A stretch of DNA of 64,000 nt. Origin: Hymenobacter lapidiphilus (GTDB lineage Bacteria; Bacteroidota; Bacteroidia; Cytophagales; Hymenobacteraceae). The position numbers were made by a program, and so were the translations under genes. This document shows, piece after piece, positions 24,776-34,372 of the stretch. Each line of letters starts with the position of its first letter. The stretch's first letter is position 1. The stretch spans positions 124,001-188,000 of the forward strand of contig NZ_QVLT01000002.1 in assembly GCF_003417065.2 (NCBI RefSeq), given 5' to 3'. The notes beneath the pieces are model-generated. The model did not search any database, was not told the DNA's origin, and saw nothing but the letters and a program-made list of their open reading frames with translations.

Positions 24776-25486
24776 TTAGCGGTCGATTTTATCGAAGTCA
24801 GTGAAGAGCACCAGCACCTCGGGGCACTTCGGAGCCATTAGGGCCGCAATTTTGGCACCCAGCTTTTCCATGCCTTCCTTGTTGAGGAAAATATCGGCCC
24901 CGTATAGTTGGCCGAGTTGCTTGGCGTATGGTTTGAGGTTTTTGCTCAGAACCTCGGTGAGTATACTCATGCGCTTGGGCAGGGGAAGCTTCCGAAGCTC
25001 GGCAACCCGGGGAGTCAAGTCGCGGCACATGGCCGTGGCAATGGGTTGCAGCAGGGTGGTTTCCTCGGGGCGCATTCCTTGCTGCTGGCTCACCTGCTCG
25101 CCGCCCAGGCGCATAAACAGCTGCTGGCCCACGGGGCACTCGCGCATCATAACCAAGCCCACGCGTCGGCCCAGCTGCTCGCCCTGTTCCCGCGCTCCTT
25201 GCTCGCCTATCTTGGTCAGGAACGTGGCCAGCTCGTCGTTGCTGGCTGCTGCCTGCAAAAACAGCCGGGAAAACAGCTGCTCGGCTTCGGCTTTCGACAG
25301 GTTGGTGAGGGCGCTTTTCTGGTTTTCCAGCTCCAGCCGCCGGCACATATCGGCGCTGACCTGCTGAACCAGTCGCTGCTGCGTTACGCTATCGGCGGCG
25401 GCTGGAGGGGTGGTTTGGGCGCGACCGAACAAAGGTGCGGCGGCGAAGATAAACAGGACAATAACCCGGCGTATAGCATTTTTCAT
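24776..25486 (-). CDS. exported hypothetical protein with an internal duplication
   Basis: A 236-residue protein with a signal peptide (VIVLFIFAAAPLFGRAQ). The mature part appears to be two copies of a helical unit of about 90 residues: the first runs from ADMCRRLELEN to MRECPVGQQLFMRLG, the second from TAMCRDLTPRV to MAPKCPEVLVLFTDF. Each begins with MCR-x-L and ends with a Cys-Pro, so the paired cysteines could form a disulfide in the periplasm (inference). No family recognised. The gene shares the terminator with rlmN. Confidence 0.75.
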   Translation of the reverse strand: MKNAIRRVIVLFIFAAAPLFGRAQTTPPAAADSVTQQRLVQQVSADMCRRLELENQKSALTNLSKAEAEQLFSRLFLQAAASNDELATFLTKIGEQGAREQGEQLGRRVGLVMMRECPVGQQLFMRLGGEQVSQQQGMRPEETTLLQPIATAMCRDLTPRVAELRKLPLPKRMSILTEVLSKNLKPYAKQLGQLYGADIFLNKEGMEKLGAKIAALMAPKCPEVLVLFTDFDKIDR

Positions 25487-25540
25487 GGTGCCGAAAGTAC
25501 GCTAAAATACTGGCGGTGCGCAGGGGGGGGCGGGTCCCGA

Positions 25541-26512
25541 TTATCCCCGCCACTTGCCCTCGGCGGGCGGTCGGCCGGTGGCTCTTTCGGCCGCGCTTTC
25601 ACCCTTGGGAATTTCGCGGGTTTCTATGCGCACGGCGTGGGCCTTGGGCTGCACTTTCTGGCCGAAGGCGTCGGCGAATTCCTGCGTAAACTCGGCCCCG
25701 AAGAAAACTATCAGCGAGGAATAGTTGATCCAGATAAGCAGCACAATGGCCGAGCCGGCTGCTCCGAAGGCCGAGCCGGGGCTGGCTTTGGAGATGTAGA
25801 AGGCAATGAGAAACTTACCCAGCACGAAGAGCAGGGCGGTAATGAAGGCGCCTACGCCCACATCCTGCCAGCGGACGATGGCATCGGGCAGGAAGCGGTA
25901 GATGAGGGCGAAAAGCAGGGTGGTGACGCCAACTGAGAGCAGCAGATCGACCATTTTGAGGGCAAACACGCCAATGGCCGGAAACCATTGCTGCAGCTGG
26001 TCGGTGAAAACGCTGAGTACGGCACTGATAACAAACGAAACCAGCAGCAGCAGCGCTACGCTCAGAATAAGGCCGAAGGAAAGGAAGCGTTGCTTAAGAA
26101 ACTGCCCGATGCCCACTCCCTTGGTTTGCACGCGCAGGTTCCAAATATCGTTGATACTTTCCTGGAGCGTTACAAAAAACGTGGTAGCCGCAAACAGCAG
26201 TGTCCCGATTCCGATAACAGTCGAAACCAGGCCCTTCTGCTTGATGGTGAACTCGGCAATGCTGTCTTGCAGAAACTTTGCCGATTCGGGCCCGATCATG
26301 CCGCGTAGCTGCCCGTAAATTTGGCCTGTTACGGCCTCGCCGCCGTAAGCGGCGCTAGCCACCGTAATGACAATGAGGAGCAGTGGCGGCAGGGAAAAGA
26401 TGGTATAGTAAGACAACGCCGCCGCGTGGCGGAAGGAGTTGTTTGCTATAAAAGCACTGGCTGACGACTTGAGTATGCCAATGACGTCGGAAAAACGGTA
26501 GTGATAGGCCAT
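25541..26512 (-). CDS. YihY/BrkB family inner-membrane protein
   Basis: A 323-residue protein with six hydrophobic segments. ASAFIANNSFRHAAALSYYTIFSLPPLLLIVI is the conserved N-terminus of the YihY/BrkB (formerly ribonuclease BN) family; VTLQESINDIWNL and GSAIVLLIWINYSSLIVFFGAEFTQEFA are further hallmarks. The C-terminal tail is hydrophilic. The function is not established; nuclease activity is not expected for these proteins. The orientation matches the upstream hypothetical gene, but it has its own start region. Confidence 0.9.
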   Translation of the reverse strand: MAYHYRFSDVIGILKSSASAFIANNSFRHAAALSYYTIFSLPPLLLIVITVASAAYGGEAVTGQIYGQLRGMIGPESAKFLQDSIAEFTIKQKGLVSTVIGIGTLLFAATTFFVTLQESINDIWNLRVQTKGVGIGQFLKQRFLSFGLILSVALLLLVSFVISAVLSVFTDQLQQWFPAIGVFALKMVDLLLSVGVTTLLFALIYRFLPDAIVRWQDVGVGAFITALLFVLGKFLIAFYISKASPGSAFGAAGSAIVLLIWINYSSLIVFFGAEFTQEFADAFGQKVQPKAHAVRIETREIPKGESAAERATGRPPAEGKWRG

Positions 26513-26681
26513 GTAAACAGAAAAACAAAAAGTGCGTGCAGCTTGCTAGTACGGCAGCTTTCGGCCGTACGTTCGGCAGACCTAGCCGAAAGCGTGCTGT
26601 TCTGCCCGGCCAGCCGGCCGCAACCGGTGTGTCGGTGCGGGCTGTTTCAATATCTTCGTCAGTTGTTAACCATCCAAAACC

Positions 26682-27518
26682 ATGCGTAACGTTTCCATAC
26701 TTCTGCTGCTGACCCTGGGCGCGGCCGTCACCGCCTGCCAGCCCCAGTCGGCCACCACGGCTACCACTGCGGGCGCCAAATCCGGCTCGCCGCTGCCTAC
26801 GGTTGCGGCCAACGGCGCGTATCCGGCCGCCGAGGGCTTCGATGCGGCCGGCTCCGACGCCCGCGCCCTGGCCCTGGCCGACCAGGTGATGGAGAAAATG
26901 GGCGGCTACGCGGCTTGGCAGCAAACCCGCCTGCTGGGCTGGGACTTCCTCGACGGCTCGTACCAACTCTGGGACAAGCAGACGGGCGACTTCCGCTGGC
27001 AGAAGGATAGCACCGTGGCCCTTTACAACCTCGGTACCAAGCAGGGCCAGGTGTACCGCGCCGGCCAGGATATTTCGGCTTCGCCCGAGGGCCAGAAACT
27101 GCTCAGCCGCATGTACCCGATTTGGGTGAACAACTCGTGGTGGCTGCTGATGCCCTTCAAGCTCAAGGATTCGGGCGTGACGCTCACCTACAAAGGCTCC
27201 GGCCAGCTCATGAGCGGCCAGCCCGCCGAGGTGCTCAATATGACGTTCAAAAACGTGGGCGTAACGCCGGACAACAAGTATGAAGTGCTCATCGACCCCC
27301 AAACCAAGCTGGTGGAGGAGTGGGCCTACTTCCCCAAAGCCACCGACGCGCAGCCCGCCTTCCGCCGCCGCTGGACAGGCTACCAGCAGTACGGCCCCAT
27401 TATGCTGGCCACCGACCGCTCGGACGGCAAAGATGGCCGCGGCCTGGGCCACGTTTCGGCCTCGACCACCGTGCCCGCCGGCCTCATGCAGAACCCAAAA
27501 CCGGTAGAGAAGCTGTAA
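26682..27518 (+). CDS. LolA-like lipoprotein
   Basis: A 278-residue lipoprotein with lipobox VTAC at about residue 19 and a Thr/Ala-rich linker. The mature domain (YAAWQQTRLLGWDFLDGSYQLWDKQTGDFRWQKDS..., LNMTFKNVGVTPDNKYEVLIDPQTKLVEEWAYF) has the strand pattern of the LolA/LppX-like half-barrel and the K-Y-E-V-x-I-D-x-x-T-x-x-V-x-x-W motif seen in Bacteroidota homologues. It may bind a lipid or hydrophobic ligand; this is an inference. A weak TATCTTCG element lies 24 bp upstream. Convergent with DUF3891, with only four bases between the stops. Confidence 0.75.
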   Translation: MRNVSILLLLTLGAAVTACQPQSATTATTAGAKSGSPLPTVAANGAYPAAEGFDAAGSDARALALADQVMEKMGGYAAWQQTRLLGWDFLDGSYQLWDKQTGDFRWQKDSTVALYNLGTKQGQVYRAGQDISASPEGQKLLSRMYPIWVNNSWWLLMPFKLKDSGVTLTYKGSGQLMSGQPAEVLNMTFKNVGVTPDNKYEVLIDPQTKLVEEWAYFPKATDAQPAFRRRWTGYQQYGPIMLATDRSDGKDGRGLGHVSASTTVPAGLMQNPKPVEKL

Positions 27519-27522
27519 ATCC

Positions 27523-28257
27523 TTACCCATTCGCCAGCTCCCAGCGCAACGTGGTAACCGGGGCTGTGTTCAGAGCGTCCGACAGCTCGGCGTCGGTTTT
27601 AAACTGGAGCTGGTTGAGGGTGCTGATTTCCACGCTCACCTCGAACTGTGGGTCGCGGAAGGGCCAGGGGCTGACGTGCAGCGGGCCGGCCGGGGTGGGC
27701 TGGGAAACGGTGTGGGTGTGGCCATTGGGGCCCTGGTAGATTTCGAGGGCCCGGCCCATCTCCGGGATTTCGTGGCGGCACAGAATCAGGCTCAGCCGGT
27801 CGCACCAGTGCAGCAGGGCGTAGGCGCGGTCGGTGTCCGCCTTTTTGAGTTTCAGTTCGCGCCGCCACCGCTGCTGGTTGGCTTTCTGCTCATCCAAAAA
27901 GTTGTCGATTTCCTGGCTCTGGCCGCGTAGCTCCTCATAAAGCGTGCTCAGGTGCAGGCTCGTGAGCAGGCTGCGCCAGCGGCCCTGGAAGCGGGCGGCC
28001 CGCAGCACGCCAGTGGCCTGTTCCAATGAGAAAGGCTGCATCGTGAAGTTGGCGGGGGCCCCGGCGGGTGTTAGGCCGTAGTGGCCGGTCCAGGTGGGCT
28101 GCTCGTCGTCGTGCTGGGCGGCAGCGGCCAGCAGGCCCACCCATTGGTCGGGCGGCAGCAGGTTGGCGGGCCAATGGTGCAGCAGCTGGGCCGCCAGCAG
28201 CGCGTGGGCCTGCTGGTAGATAATCTGCCAGCCCTCGGGTACGTAATTGACAATCAT
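27523..28257 (-). CDS. DUF3891 family protein
   Basis: A 244-residue cytosolic protein. N-terminal QQAHALLAAQLLHHWP and the conserved AAAQHDDEQPTW (HDD motif) identify DUF3891. A middle segment (ELKLKKADTDRAYALLHWCDRLSLILCRHEIP) follows. The HDD and CDRLS motifs recall metal-binding HD-like sites, but no activity is known. The stop lies 4 bp from the convergent lipoprotein stop. Confidence 0.85.
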   Translation of the reverse strand: MIVNYVPEGWQIIYQQAHALLAAQLLHHWPANLLPPDQWVGLLAAAAQHDDEQPTWTGHYGLTPAGAPANFTMQPFSLEQATGVLRAARFQGRWRSLLTSLHLSTLYEELRGQSQEIDNFLDEQKANQQRWRRELKLKKADTDRAYALLHWCDRLSLILCRHEIPEMGRALEIYQGPNGHTHTVSQPTPAGPLHVSPWPFRDPQFEVSVEISTLNQLQFKTDAELSDALNTAPVTTLRWELANG

Positions 28258-28339
28258 CGGGGCAGAAAGCGGAAGTTAGGGATGGTTGGCCTCCGCTTCA
28301 GAACGCAACAGCCGGCAGCGGGTTGGGCTGCCGGCTCGC

Positions 28340-28795
28340 TTACTGCCCCAGGCGGGCAATCAGCTTCGTTGCCTGCTTATTTTGCAGCGAAACTTTCACG
28401 CCCCCCATCGTAAAAATGCCGTCGGTCCGCACTTTAATGCGCAACACCGTATTCTCGCCCGGGAGCCGAACCACGCGGATGTCAGCGTAAGGAATGCGGA
28501 CGATTTTGGTGCCCATAAAATTCTTGCGCAGCAGCAGATCGTGCTCATCAAAGCCAATATCCACCAGGTCGCGGTAGGTAACCATTCCGATGAGGGTTGA
28601 AATGGATTCCATGCGGGGGATGCCCTGCTCGACCCGGTAAGCCGCGTACAGGGTAGGCCAGCCGGGCTGAAACGGGTTGGGAATGGTGATACCGCCCCCC
28701 ACGTACAGCAGCCGGCCAAAGCCGTACACCATAACCCCCTGAATGGCCAAAATGAGCAGGTTGAGCAGCCAACCGCCGATAGTTTCAAAGTCCAT
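28340..28795 (-). CDS. hypothetical membrane-anchored protein
   Basis: A 151-residue protein with one N-terminal membrane segment (LLNLLILAIQGVMVYGFGRLLYV) and a C-terminal cytosolic domain of beta strands: VDIGFDEHDLLLRKNFMGTKIVRIPYADIRVVRL, LRIKVRTDGIFTMGGVKVSL. The domain resembles PH-like or bPH-type membrane-associated folds in its strand spacing, but I cannot assign a family. It starts 28 bp before the tdh stop, in the same orientation, and is probably co-transcribed with tdh. Confidence 0.65.
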   Translation of the reverse strand: MDFETIGGWLLNLLILAIQGVMVYGFGRLLYVGGGITIPNPFQPGWPTLYAAYRVEQGIPRMESISTLIGMVTYRDLVDIGFDEHDLLLRKNFMGTKIVRIPYADIRVVRLPGENTVLRIKVRTDGIFTMGGVKVSLQNKQATKLIARLGQ

Positions 28796-28823
28796 ATGAG
28801 CCGCCGAGAAGCTGGAGCATCCT

Positions 28824-29807
28824 CTACAGCGCCGCTGGCTGCATCTGCTTGAGGTGCAGTAGCATGTCGTCGGTCATCTTATCAAGGTCGAAGTCGGGCT
28901 GCCAGTTCCAGTCGCGGCGGGCCTGGGTATCGTCGATGCTGGCGGGCCAGGAGTCGGCAATGGCTTGGCGCTGGTCGGGGCGGTAGCTCACCTGGAAATC
29001 GGGGTAGTGGCGGCGGATGCTGGCCACGATTTCGGCGGGGCTGAAGCTCATGGCGCCCAGGTTGTAGGAGCTGCGCACCGTCAGCTGGTCGGCGGGGGCG
29101 TGCATGAGGTCGAGCGTGGCCTTGAGCGCGTCGGGCATGTACATCATCGGCAGATACGTGTCCTCTTTCAGGAAGCACTCGAACGCCTCACCGGCCACGG
29201 CTTTGTGGTAAATGTCCACGGCGTAGTCGGTGGTGCCGCCGCCGGGCAGGCTCTTGTAGCCAATCAGGCCGGGGTAGCGCAGGCTGCGGATATCGAGGCC
29301 GTGCTTGCGGAAATACCACTCGCCCCACTGCTCGCCGGCCAGCTTGCTGATGCCATACACCGTGTTGGGATTCATGGTGGTGAGCTGGGGTGTGTGTTCG
29401 CGCGGGGTGTCGGGCCCGAACACGGCAATGCTGCTGGGCCAGTACACTTGGCGCACGCCCAGGTCCACGGAAGCATCGAGCACGTTGAACAGGCCGTCCA
29501 TGTTCAGCCGCCACCCGAATTTGGGCTGCTGCTCGGCCGTGGCCGAAAGCAGGGCCGCCAGGTGGTACACCTGGGTGGGCTTATAGCGGCGCATCACCTC
29601 AGTCAGGCGCGGCTGGTCGAGTACGTCGAGCAGCTCGAAGGGGCCGGCCTCGGTCAGCTCGGCATCTTTGGGCTGGCGCACGTCGGCGGCCACTACGTTG
29701 GAGGCGCCGTAGAGGCGGCGTAGCTCCTGGGTGAGTTCGAGGCCCAGCTGGCCGCCGGCACCGATAACGAGGATGGTGTCGCCGCTGGTAGTGGCAGGTG
29801 TCGTCAT
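28824..29807 (-). CDS. tdh: L-threonine 3-dehydrogenase, short-chain (epimerase-like) type
   Basis: A 327-residue NAD-dependent enzyme of the extended SDR/UDP-sugar epimerase fold. It oxidises threonine to 2-amino-3-ketobutyrate. N-terminal NAD site VIGAGGQLGLELTQEL, YHLAALLS, the catalytic YGISKLAGE (Tyr-x-x-x-Lys), and LRYPGLIGYKSLPGGGTTDYAVDIYHKAV, which separates these threonine dehydrogenases from sugar epimerases. Its partner kbl lies 2 kb away. The start at 29807 was preferred because the NAD-binding strand begins there; a TATCTTTG element lies 48 bp upstream. Confidence 0.9.
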   Translation of the reverse strand: MTTPATTSGDTILVIGAGGQLGLELTQELRRLYGASNVVAADVRQPKDAELTEAGPFELLDVLDQPRLTEVMRRYKPTQVYHLAALLSATAEQQPKFGWRLNMDGLFNVLDASVDLGVRQVYWPSSIAVFGPDTPREHTPQLTTMNPNTVYGISKLAGEQWGEWYFRKHGLDIRSLRYPGLIGYKSLPGGGTTDYAVDIYHKAVAGEAFECFLKEDTYLPMMYMPDALKATLDLMHAPADQLTVRSSYNLGAMSFSPAEIVASIRRHYPDFQVSYRPDQRQAIADSWPASIDDTQARRDWNWQPDFDLDKMTDDMLLHLKQMQPAAL

Positions 29808-29855
29808 AATAGAGAAGCGGGTGGGAAACGGAAGAATCCGGGGTGGGAAGTGCCG

Positions 29856-29863
29856 CAAAGATA
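29856..29863 (-). promoter_or_regulatory. -7 promoter element of tdh
   Basis: The minus strand reads TATCTTTG (exact TAnnTTTG match) 48 bp before the tdh ATG. Confidence 0.6.
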
Positions 29864-29924
29864 AGGGCTTTGCGGGCCGCACGAACCGCCGCGGCCCCGG
29901 CCCGGCTTTGGTGCGGCGGGCAGT

Positions 29925-30409
29925 TTGCGCCGGGTTTGGAGCTATCGACTGAAAAATAAGATTTTACCGTCCATACCTTCCCCTATCTCTCTATTTCAGC
30001 TGGTTTATCAAAGCCAAGCTACGCCTCCATTTGCCGAAGCCGCCCTGGAAGCGCTGCTGCGCAAGGCCCGTATTTACAACCAGGCCCACCACCTCACGGG
30101 AATGCTGCTGTACGTGGAAGGCCGGTTTTTGCAGGTTATTGAGGGGCCCGAACCCGCCCTAAATCATCTCTATGGTCTCATTCAGCGGGACCAGTTGCAT
30201 ATGGAGGTGCGCACCATCAGCTATGGGCCGAAGCCGCCCGCGCTTTTCCCGACTGGCGCATGGGCTACGCAATGGTGACTCCGGCCGAGCTGCGGCAGGC
30301 TACCGGCTTTCTGTTCCTGGCCCAGTCGCCCGGCTTCGCGGCCCACCCGCCGGCCGAGCTGTGGGAGCTGCTGCGCGGCTTCTCGCGGGGCGTACCCGTA
30401 GATAAATAG
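29925..30409 (+). pseudogene. BLUF-domain blue-light receptor gene, frameshifted
   Basis: A short BLUF (FAD-binding blue-light sensor) protein interrupted once. The first frame reads LFQLVYQSQA, with the flavin-contacting Tyr, then ARIYNQAHHLTGMLLYVEGRFLQVIEG, with the conserved Asn and Gln, to RTISYG. After the GGG at about 30227 the protein continues one frame over as AEAARAFPDWRMGYAMVTPAELRQATGFLF and ends at 30407-30409. One extra G would restore a continuous protein of about 145-160 residues. No ATG precedes the domain; TTG at 29925 is the only start candidate in frame. It may be a real pseudogene or a sequencing deletion. Photoreceptor function is inferred from the family. Confidence 0.75.
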
Positions 30410-30457
30410 GGCAGAAAGGCTATTTTCGGGCTCCTGCTCTCACTTTATTCTGGCCGG

Positions 30458-31558
30458 ATGATGCTTGTGAACCCGCAGCGGCTGGTGCTGCTTTTGCTGC
30501 TGAGTACTGGTAGTCTGGCCGCCCGGGCCCAGGTGGCGCCGACTCGGCCGGCCGTGTACCGCAACCTCGTGATGGAGGGCGGCGGCATTCGGGGCATTGC
30601 CTACGGTGGGGCGCTGGCCGAGCTGGAGCGCCAGGGCCGGCTGAGCGAGCTGCGGCGGGTTGGGGGCACGTCGGCGGGGGCTATTCAGGCGGCACTGCTG
30701 GCCGTGGGCTACGCGCCGGCCGATATTATCCGCATCGTGAATGAGCTGCCAGTTCAGCGGCTCAACGACGGGCAGTACATCTTTTTTGGGGGCGGCGCCC
30801 GGCTGCTGAAACAGTACGGTTGGTACCGCGGCGACGCTTTCACGCGGCTGCTGGCCGGGCTGGTGGCCCGCCAGACCCAGCGCCCCAACCTCACGCTGGG
30901 CGAGCTGCACGCCCTGGCTCAGCAGCAGCCCACCCGCTACCGCGACCTGTACACCACCGGCACCAACCTCACGCGCCAGTGCCGGCAGGTGTTCAGCTAC
31001 GAAACCCACCCCAACCTGCGCGTGGCCGATGCCGTGCGCATCAGCATGAGTATCCCACTCTACTTTAGGGCTGTGTTGCTCGATGCCGCCACCGGCCAGG
31101 TGGTGGCCCAGCCCGCCAAAGGCCAGGCCGTGGAGGTGCAGGTTGATGGCGGCCTGCTGGCCAACTACCCGCTCGACCTGTTCGACCACCCACGCTACCT
31201 GACGCCCGCGGCGGCCGGGCCAGCCGTACCCCGCCCGGATTCCGCCGCCTTCCGCAACTCCGAAACGCTGGGCCTGCGCCTCGACCGACCCGAGCAGGTG
31301 GGCCTAGACACCCAGCCCGGCGGCCGGGCCCGGCTGGCTCCCTACGCCATCCAGGATTTGGGCTCCTACATTGGGGCACTCTACACGGTAGCCCTCGAAA
31401 ACCTTAACCCCACCCACGCCTCCGACTGGCCCCGCACCGTCAGCATTAGTACGGTGGGCTTCAACCCGAAAATCAAGCGGCTGTCGGCCGGCCAGAAGCA
31501 GCAGCTCATGGACAGCGGCCGGGAAGGTGTGCGGGAGTTTCTGGATAGGGGAAAGTGA
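30458..31558 (+). CDS. patatin-like phospholipase, exported
   Basis: A 366-residue protein with a signal peptide (LVLLLLLSTGSLAARAQ). Patatin domain: oxyanion-hole motif GGGIRGIAYGGAL, nucleophile motif GTSAGA with Ser-72, and DGGLLANYP with Asp-230 completing the Ser-Asp dyad. It hydrolyses acyl esters of lipids, here probably in the periplasm or at the outer membrane. No C-terminal membrane barrel of the PlpD type is seen. It stands between the BLUF gene and kbl; family B palindrome follows. Confidence 0.93.
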   Translation: MMLVNPQRLVLLLLLSTGSLAARAQVAPTRPAVYRNLVMEGGGIRGIAYGGALAELERQGRLSELRRVGGTSAGAIQAALLAVGYAPADIIRIVNELPVQRLNDGQYIFFGGGARLLKQYGWYRGDAFTRLLAGLVARQTQRPNLTLGELHALAQQQPTRYRDLYTTGTNLTRQCRQVFSYETHPNLRVADAVRISMSIPLYFRAVLLDAATGQVVAQPAKGQAVEVQVDGGLLANYPLDLFDHPRYLTPAAAGPAVPRPDSAAFRNSETLGLRLDRPEQVGLDTQPGGRARLAPYAIQDLGSYIGALYTVALENLNPTHASDWPRTVSISTVGFNPKIKRLSAGQKQQLMDSGREGVREFLDRGK

Positions 31559-31565
31559 GGCTATT

Positions 31566-31675
31566 GGCACGTTGTAGGGGCGGGGCTTGTCCCCGCCCGC
31601 CGTTAAGCCGTTGAACGGAACCGTTGAAACGATGCGCATGGCGGGCGGGGACAAGCCCCGCCCCTACAGCGTGCC
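31566..31675. repeat. family B palindrome between the patatin gene and kbl
   Basis: Arms 31566-31601 and 31640-31675, 36 nt with one mismatch, loop 38 nt. The core is GTAGGGGCGGGGCTTGTCCC followed by CGCCCGCC. It is the better preserved of two copies (the other is at 21613-21696). It lies about 24 bp before the kbl promoter region. Confidence 0.93.
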
Positions 31676-31698
31676 GACAGACTGCCCCGCGCCTTCCG

Positions 31699-31706
31699 TA
31701 TCTTTA
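31699..31706 (+). promoter_or_regulatory. possible -7 promoter element of kbl
   Basis: TATCTTTA matches TAnnTTTG at seven of eight positions, 31 bp upstream of the kbl ATG and just downstream of the family B palindrome. Confidence 0.45.
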
Positions 31707-31737
31707 CGGCCACTCATTCATTCTACCATCCCACCGC

Positions 31738-32934
<1,197 letters not shown>

Positions 32935-32956
32935 GCCCGGGCACTACCCGGCCACT

Positions 32957-33008
32957 AAAAAAGCAAGCGGGCTCATCGGCTACCAGCCGGTGGGCCCGCT
33001 TGCTTTTT
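32957..33008 (+). terminator. rho-independent terminator of kbl
   Basis: AAGCAAGCGGGC (left, within 32957-32972) pairs with GCCCGCTTGCTT (right, within 32994-33008), ending in T5. It lies 23 bp after the kbl stop. Confidence 0.92.
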
Positions 33009-33092
33009 GGCGGATAAGCGGGGCAGTAAACATTCGGCTGGATGAATGCTACATTTAGAACAGTCATCCGCTCTCTGCCCGCCTGCCTCTCT

Positions 33093-33506
33093 ATGGAAAC
33101 CCTGTTCGAAAGTCCTCACCTTATTATCAACTACGATGCGGCCAATGGCTGGCTGCACCTGCTCTGGCAGGGGCACCACGAAGAGGTCGACTCGAAAGCC
33201 TATTATCTGGAAATACTGGAGAAAATCCGGCTGACACGGGCAACGCGGGTTTTCAACGATGCCACGCTCGACGAGGATGGCTGGGGCGAGCTGACGCGCT
33301 GGATTGCCCAGGATCTGATGCACCAGGTGGCCGAAGCCGGCGTGGTGGCCGTGGCCTGGGTGCTGCCCGAAAACCTGCAGGCCCGCGCCGATGTGCATAA
33401 AGTGCTGGCCCAGGTCAATTGCCCGCTCATCGACACTTTTGTGGATGCCGAAGCCGCCTACAACTGGCTGAAGAACGGGGCCATTATTACCAATCCTGAC
33501 TGTTAG
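33093..33506 (+). CDS. hypothetical STAS-like protein
   Basis: A 137-residue cytosolic protein (METLFESPHLIINYDAANGWLHLLWQG...). The alternation of strands and helices, with RVFNDATLDEDGWGELTRWIAQDL and VVAVAWVLPENLQARADVHKVL, resembles SpoIIAA/STAS-like proteins common in Bacteroidota, but there is no catalytic motif. The start at 33093 was chosen since the first strand begins there; an ATG 17 codons upstream exists. Function unknown. Confidence 0.7.
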   Translation: METLFESPHLIINYDAANGWLHLLWQGHHEEVDSKAYYLEILEKIRLTRATRVFNDATLDEDGWGELTRWIAQDLMHQVAEAGVVAVAWVLPENLQARADVHKVLAQVNCPLIDTFVDAEAAYNWLKNGAIITNPDC

Positions 33507-33532
33507 AGCACCGAAGGCGTGCAACCTGGGGG

Positions 33533-34372
33533 CTAGGCTGCTACATCGGCCGCAGCGGCGGGTGCGGCGGCTTGCCGGGCTTCGGCGTCGAAGAGCAGTT
33601 CGTTGAGGCGGGCGCGCAGGTCGGCCCCCGACAGGTTGCGGAATACTTCGCCGCCACGGACCACCGAAATCTGGCCCGTTTCCTCGCTCACTACCAGCAC
33701 TACGGCGTCGGTTACCTCCGTCAGGCCGATGGCGGCGCGGTGGCGCAGTCCCATAGAGGCAGGCACATCGGGGTTTTCGCTTACCGGCAGAATGCAGCGG
33801 GCCGCCTTTATGCGGCCGTTGGCGATGATAACCGCGCCGTCGTGCAGGGGGCTGGTTTTGTTGAAAATACTCAGTAGCAGGCGCTTGCTCACGGCCGCAT
33901 CGAGCAGGTCGCCCGAATCGGCGAAGAACTTGAGGTCGGAAGCCATGCTAAAGGCAATCAGGGCACCAGTTTCCTTGCCGGCCATGCTTTTGGCGGCCTC
34001 GATGAAGGGCGTCACGTTCATGCGGTCGGCTCCGGTTTCGCGCCGCCACGGAAACATGCGCAGCCGGCTGCCGAACGAAGTAGCCTTGCCCACGCTGAGC
34101 AGAAAGCGCCGGATTTCCTGCTGAAACAGAATAATACCGGCCAGCACCCCCACGCTCATAAACTGCCCCAGAATGCTGGTGAGCAGTTCCATACCGGCCG
34201 CTTTCACTACCAAATAAAACAGGTAGAGCGACATAAAGCCCAGGAAAACCTTGAGCGCAACACTGCCCCTGAGCAGCTTATAAAGCTGATAGAACAGCGT
34301 CGTGACCAGCAGTACGTCCACGACGTCAATCCAGCCGATGCTCAGGAAGCCAACGGAGAAGGAGCCAATCAC
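33533..34372 (-). CDS. cdaA: diadenylate cyclase CdaA
   Basis: A 279-residue membrane enzyme that makes cyclic di-AMP from two ATP. Three N-terminal membrane helices (to about residue 90) precede the DisA_N-type cyclase domain with the motifs LHDGAVIIANGRI (DGA) and MGLRHRAAIG (RHR). The C-terminal tail is Ala-rich. It overlaps the upstream folP by four bases, a linkage I know from other Bacteroidota. No GlmM or CdaR-like regulator is adjacent. Confidence 0.95.
   Translation of the reverse strand: MIGSFSVGFLSIGWIDVVDVLLVTTLFYQLYKLLRGSVALKVFLGFMSLYLFYLVVKAAGMELLTSILGQFMSVGVLAGIILFQQEIRRFLLSVGKATSFGSRLRMFPWRRETGADRMNVTPFIEAAKSMAGKETGALIAFSMASDLKFFADSGDLLDAAVSKRLLLSIFNKTSPLHDGAVIIANGRIKAARCILPVSENPDVPASMGLRHRAAIGLTEVTDAVVLVVSEETGQISVVRGGEVFRNLSGADLRARLNELLFDAEARQAAAPAAAADVAA

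Noticed and set aside
26355..27530. A 391-residue minus-strand ORF over the LolA-like lipoprotein gene
   Set aside because: The plus-strand product has a lipoprotein signal and a conserved domain; the antisense one is compositionally biased and lacks motifs.
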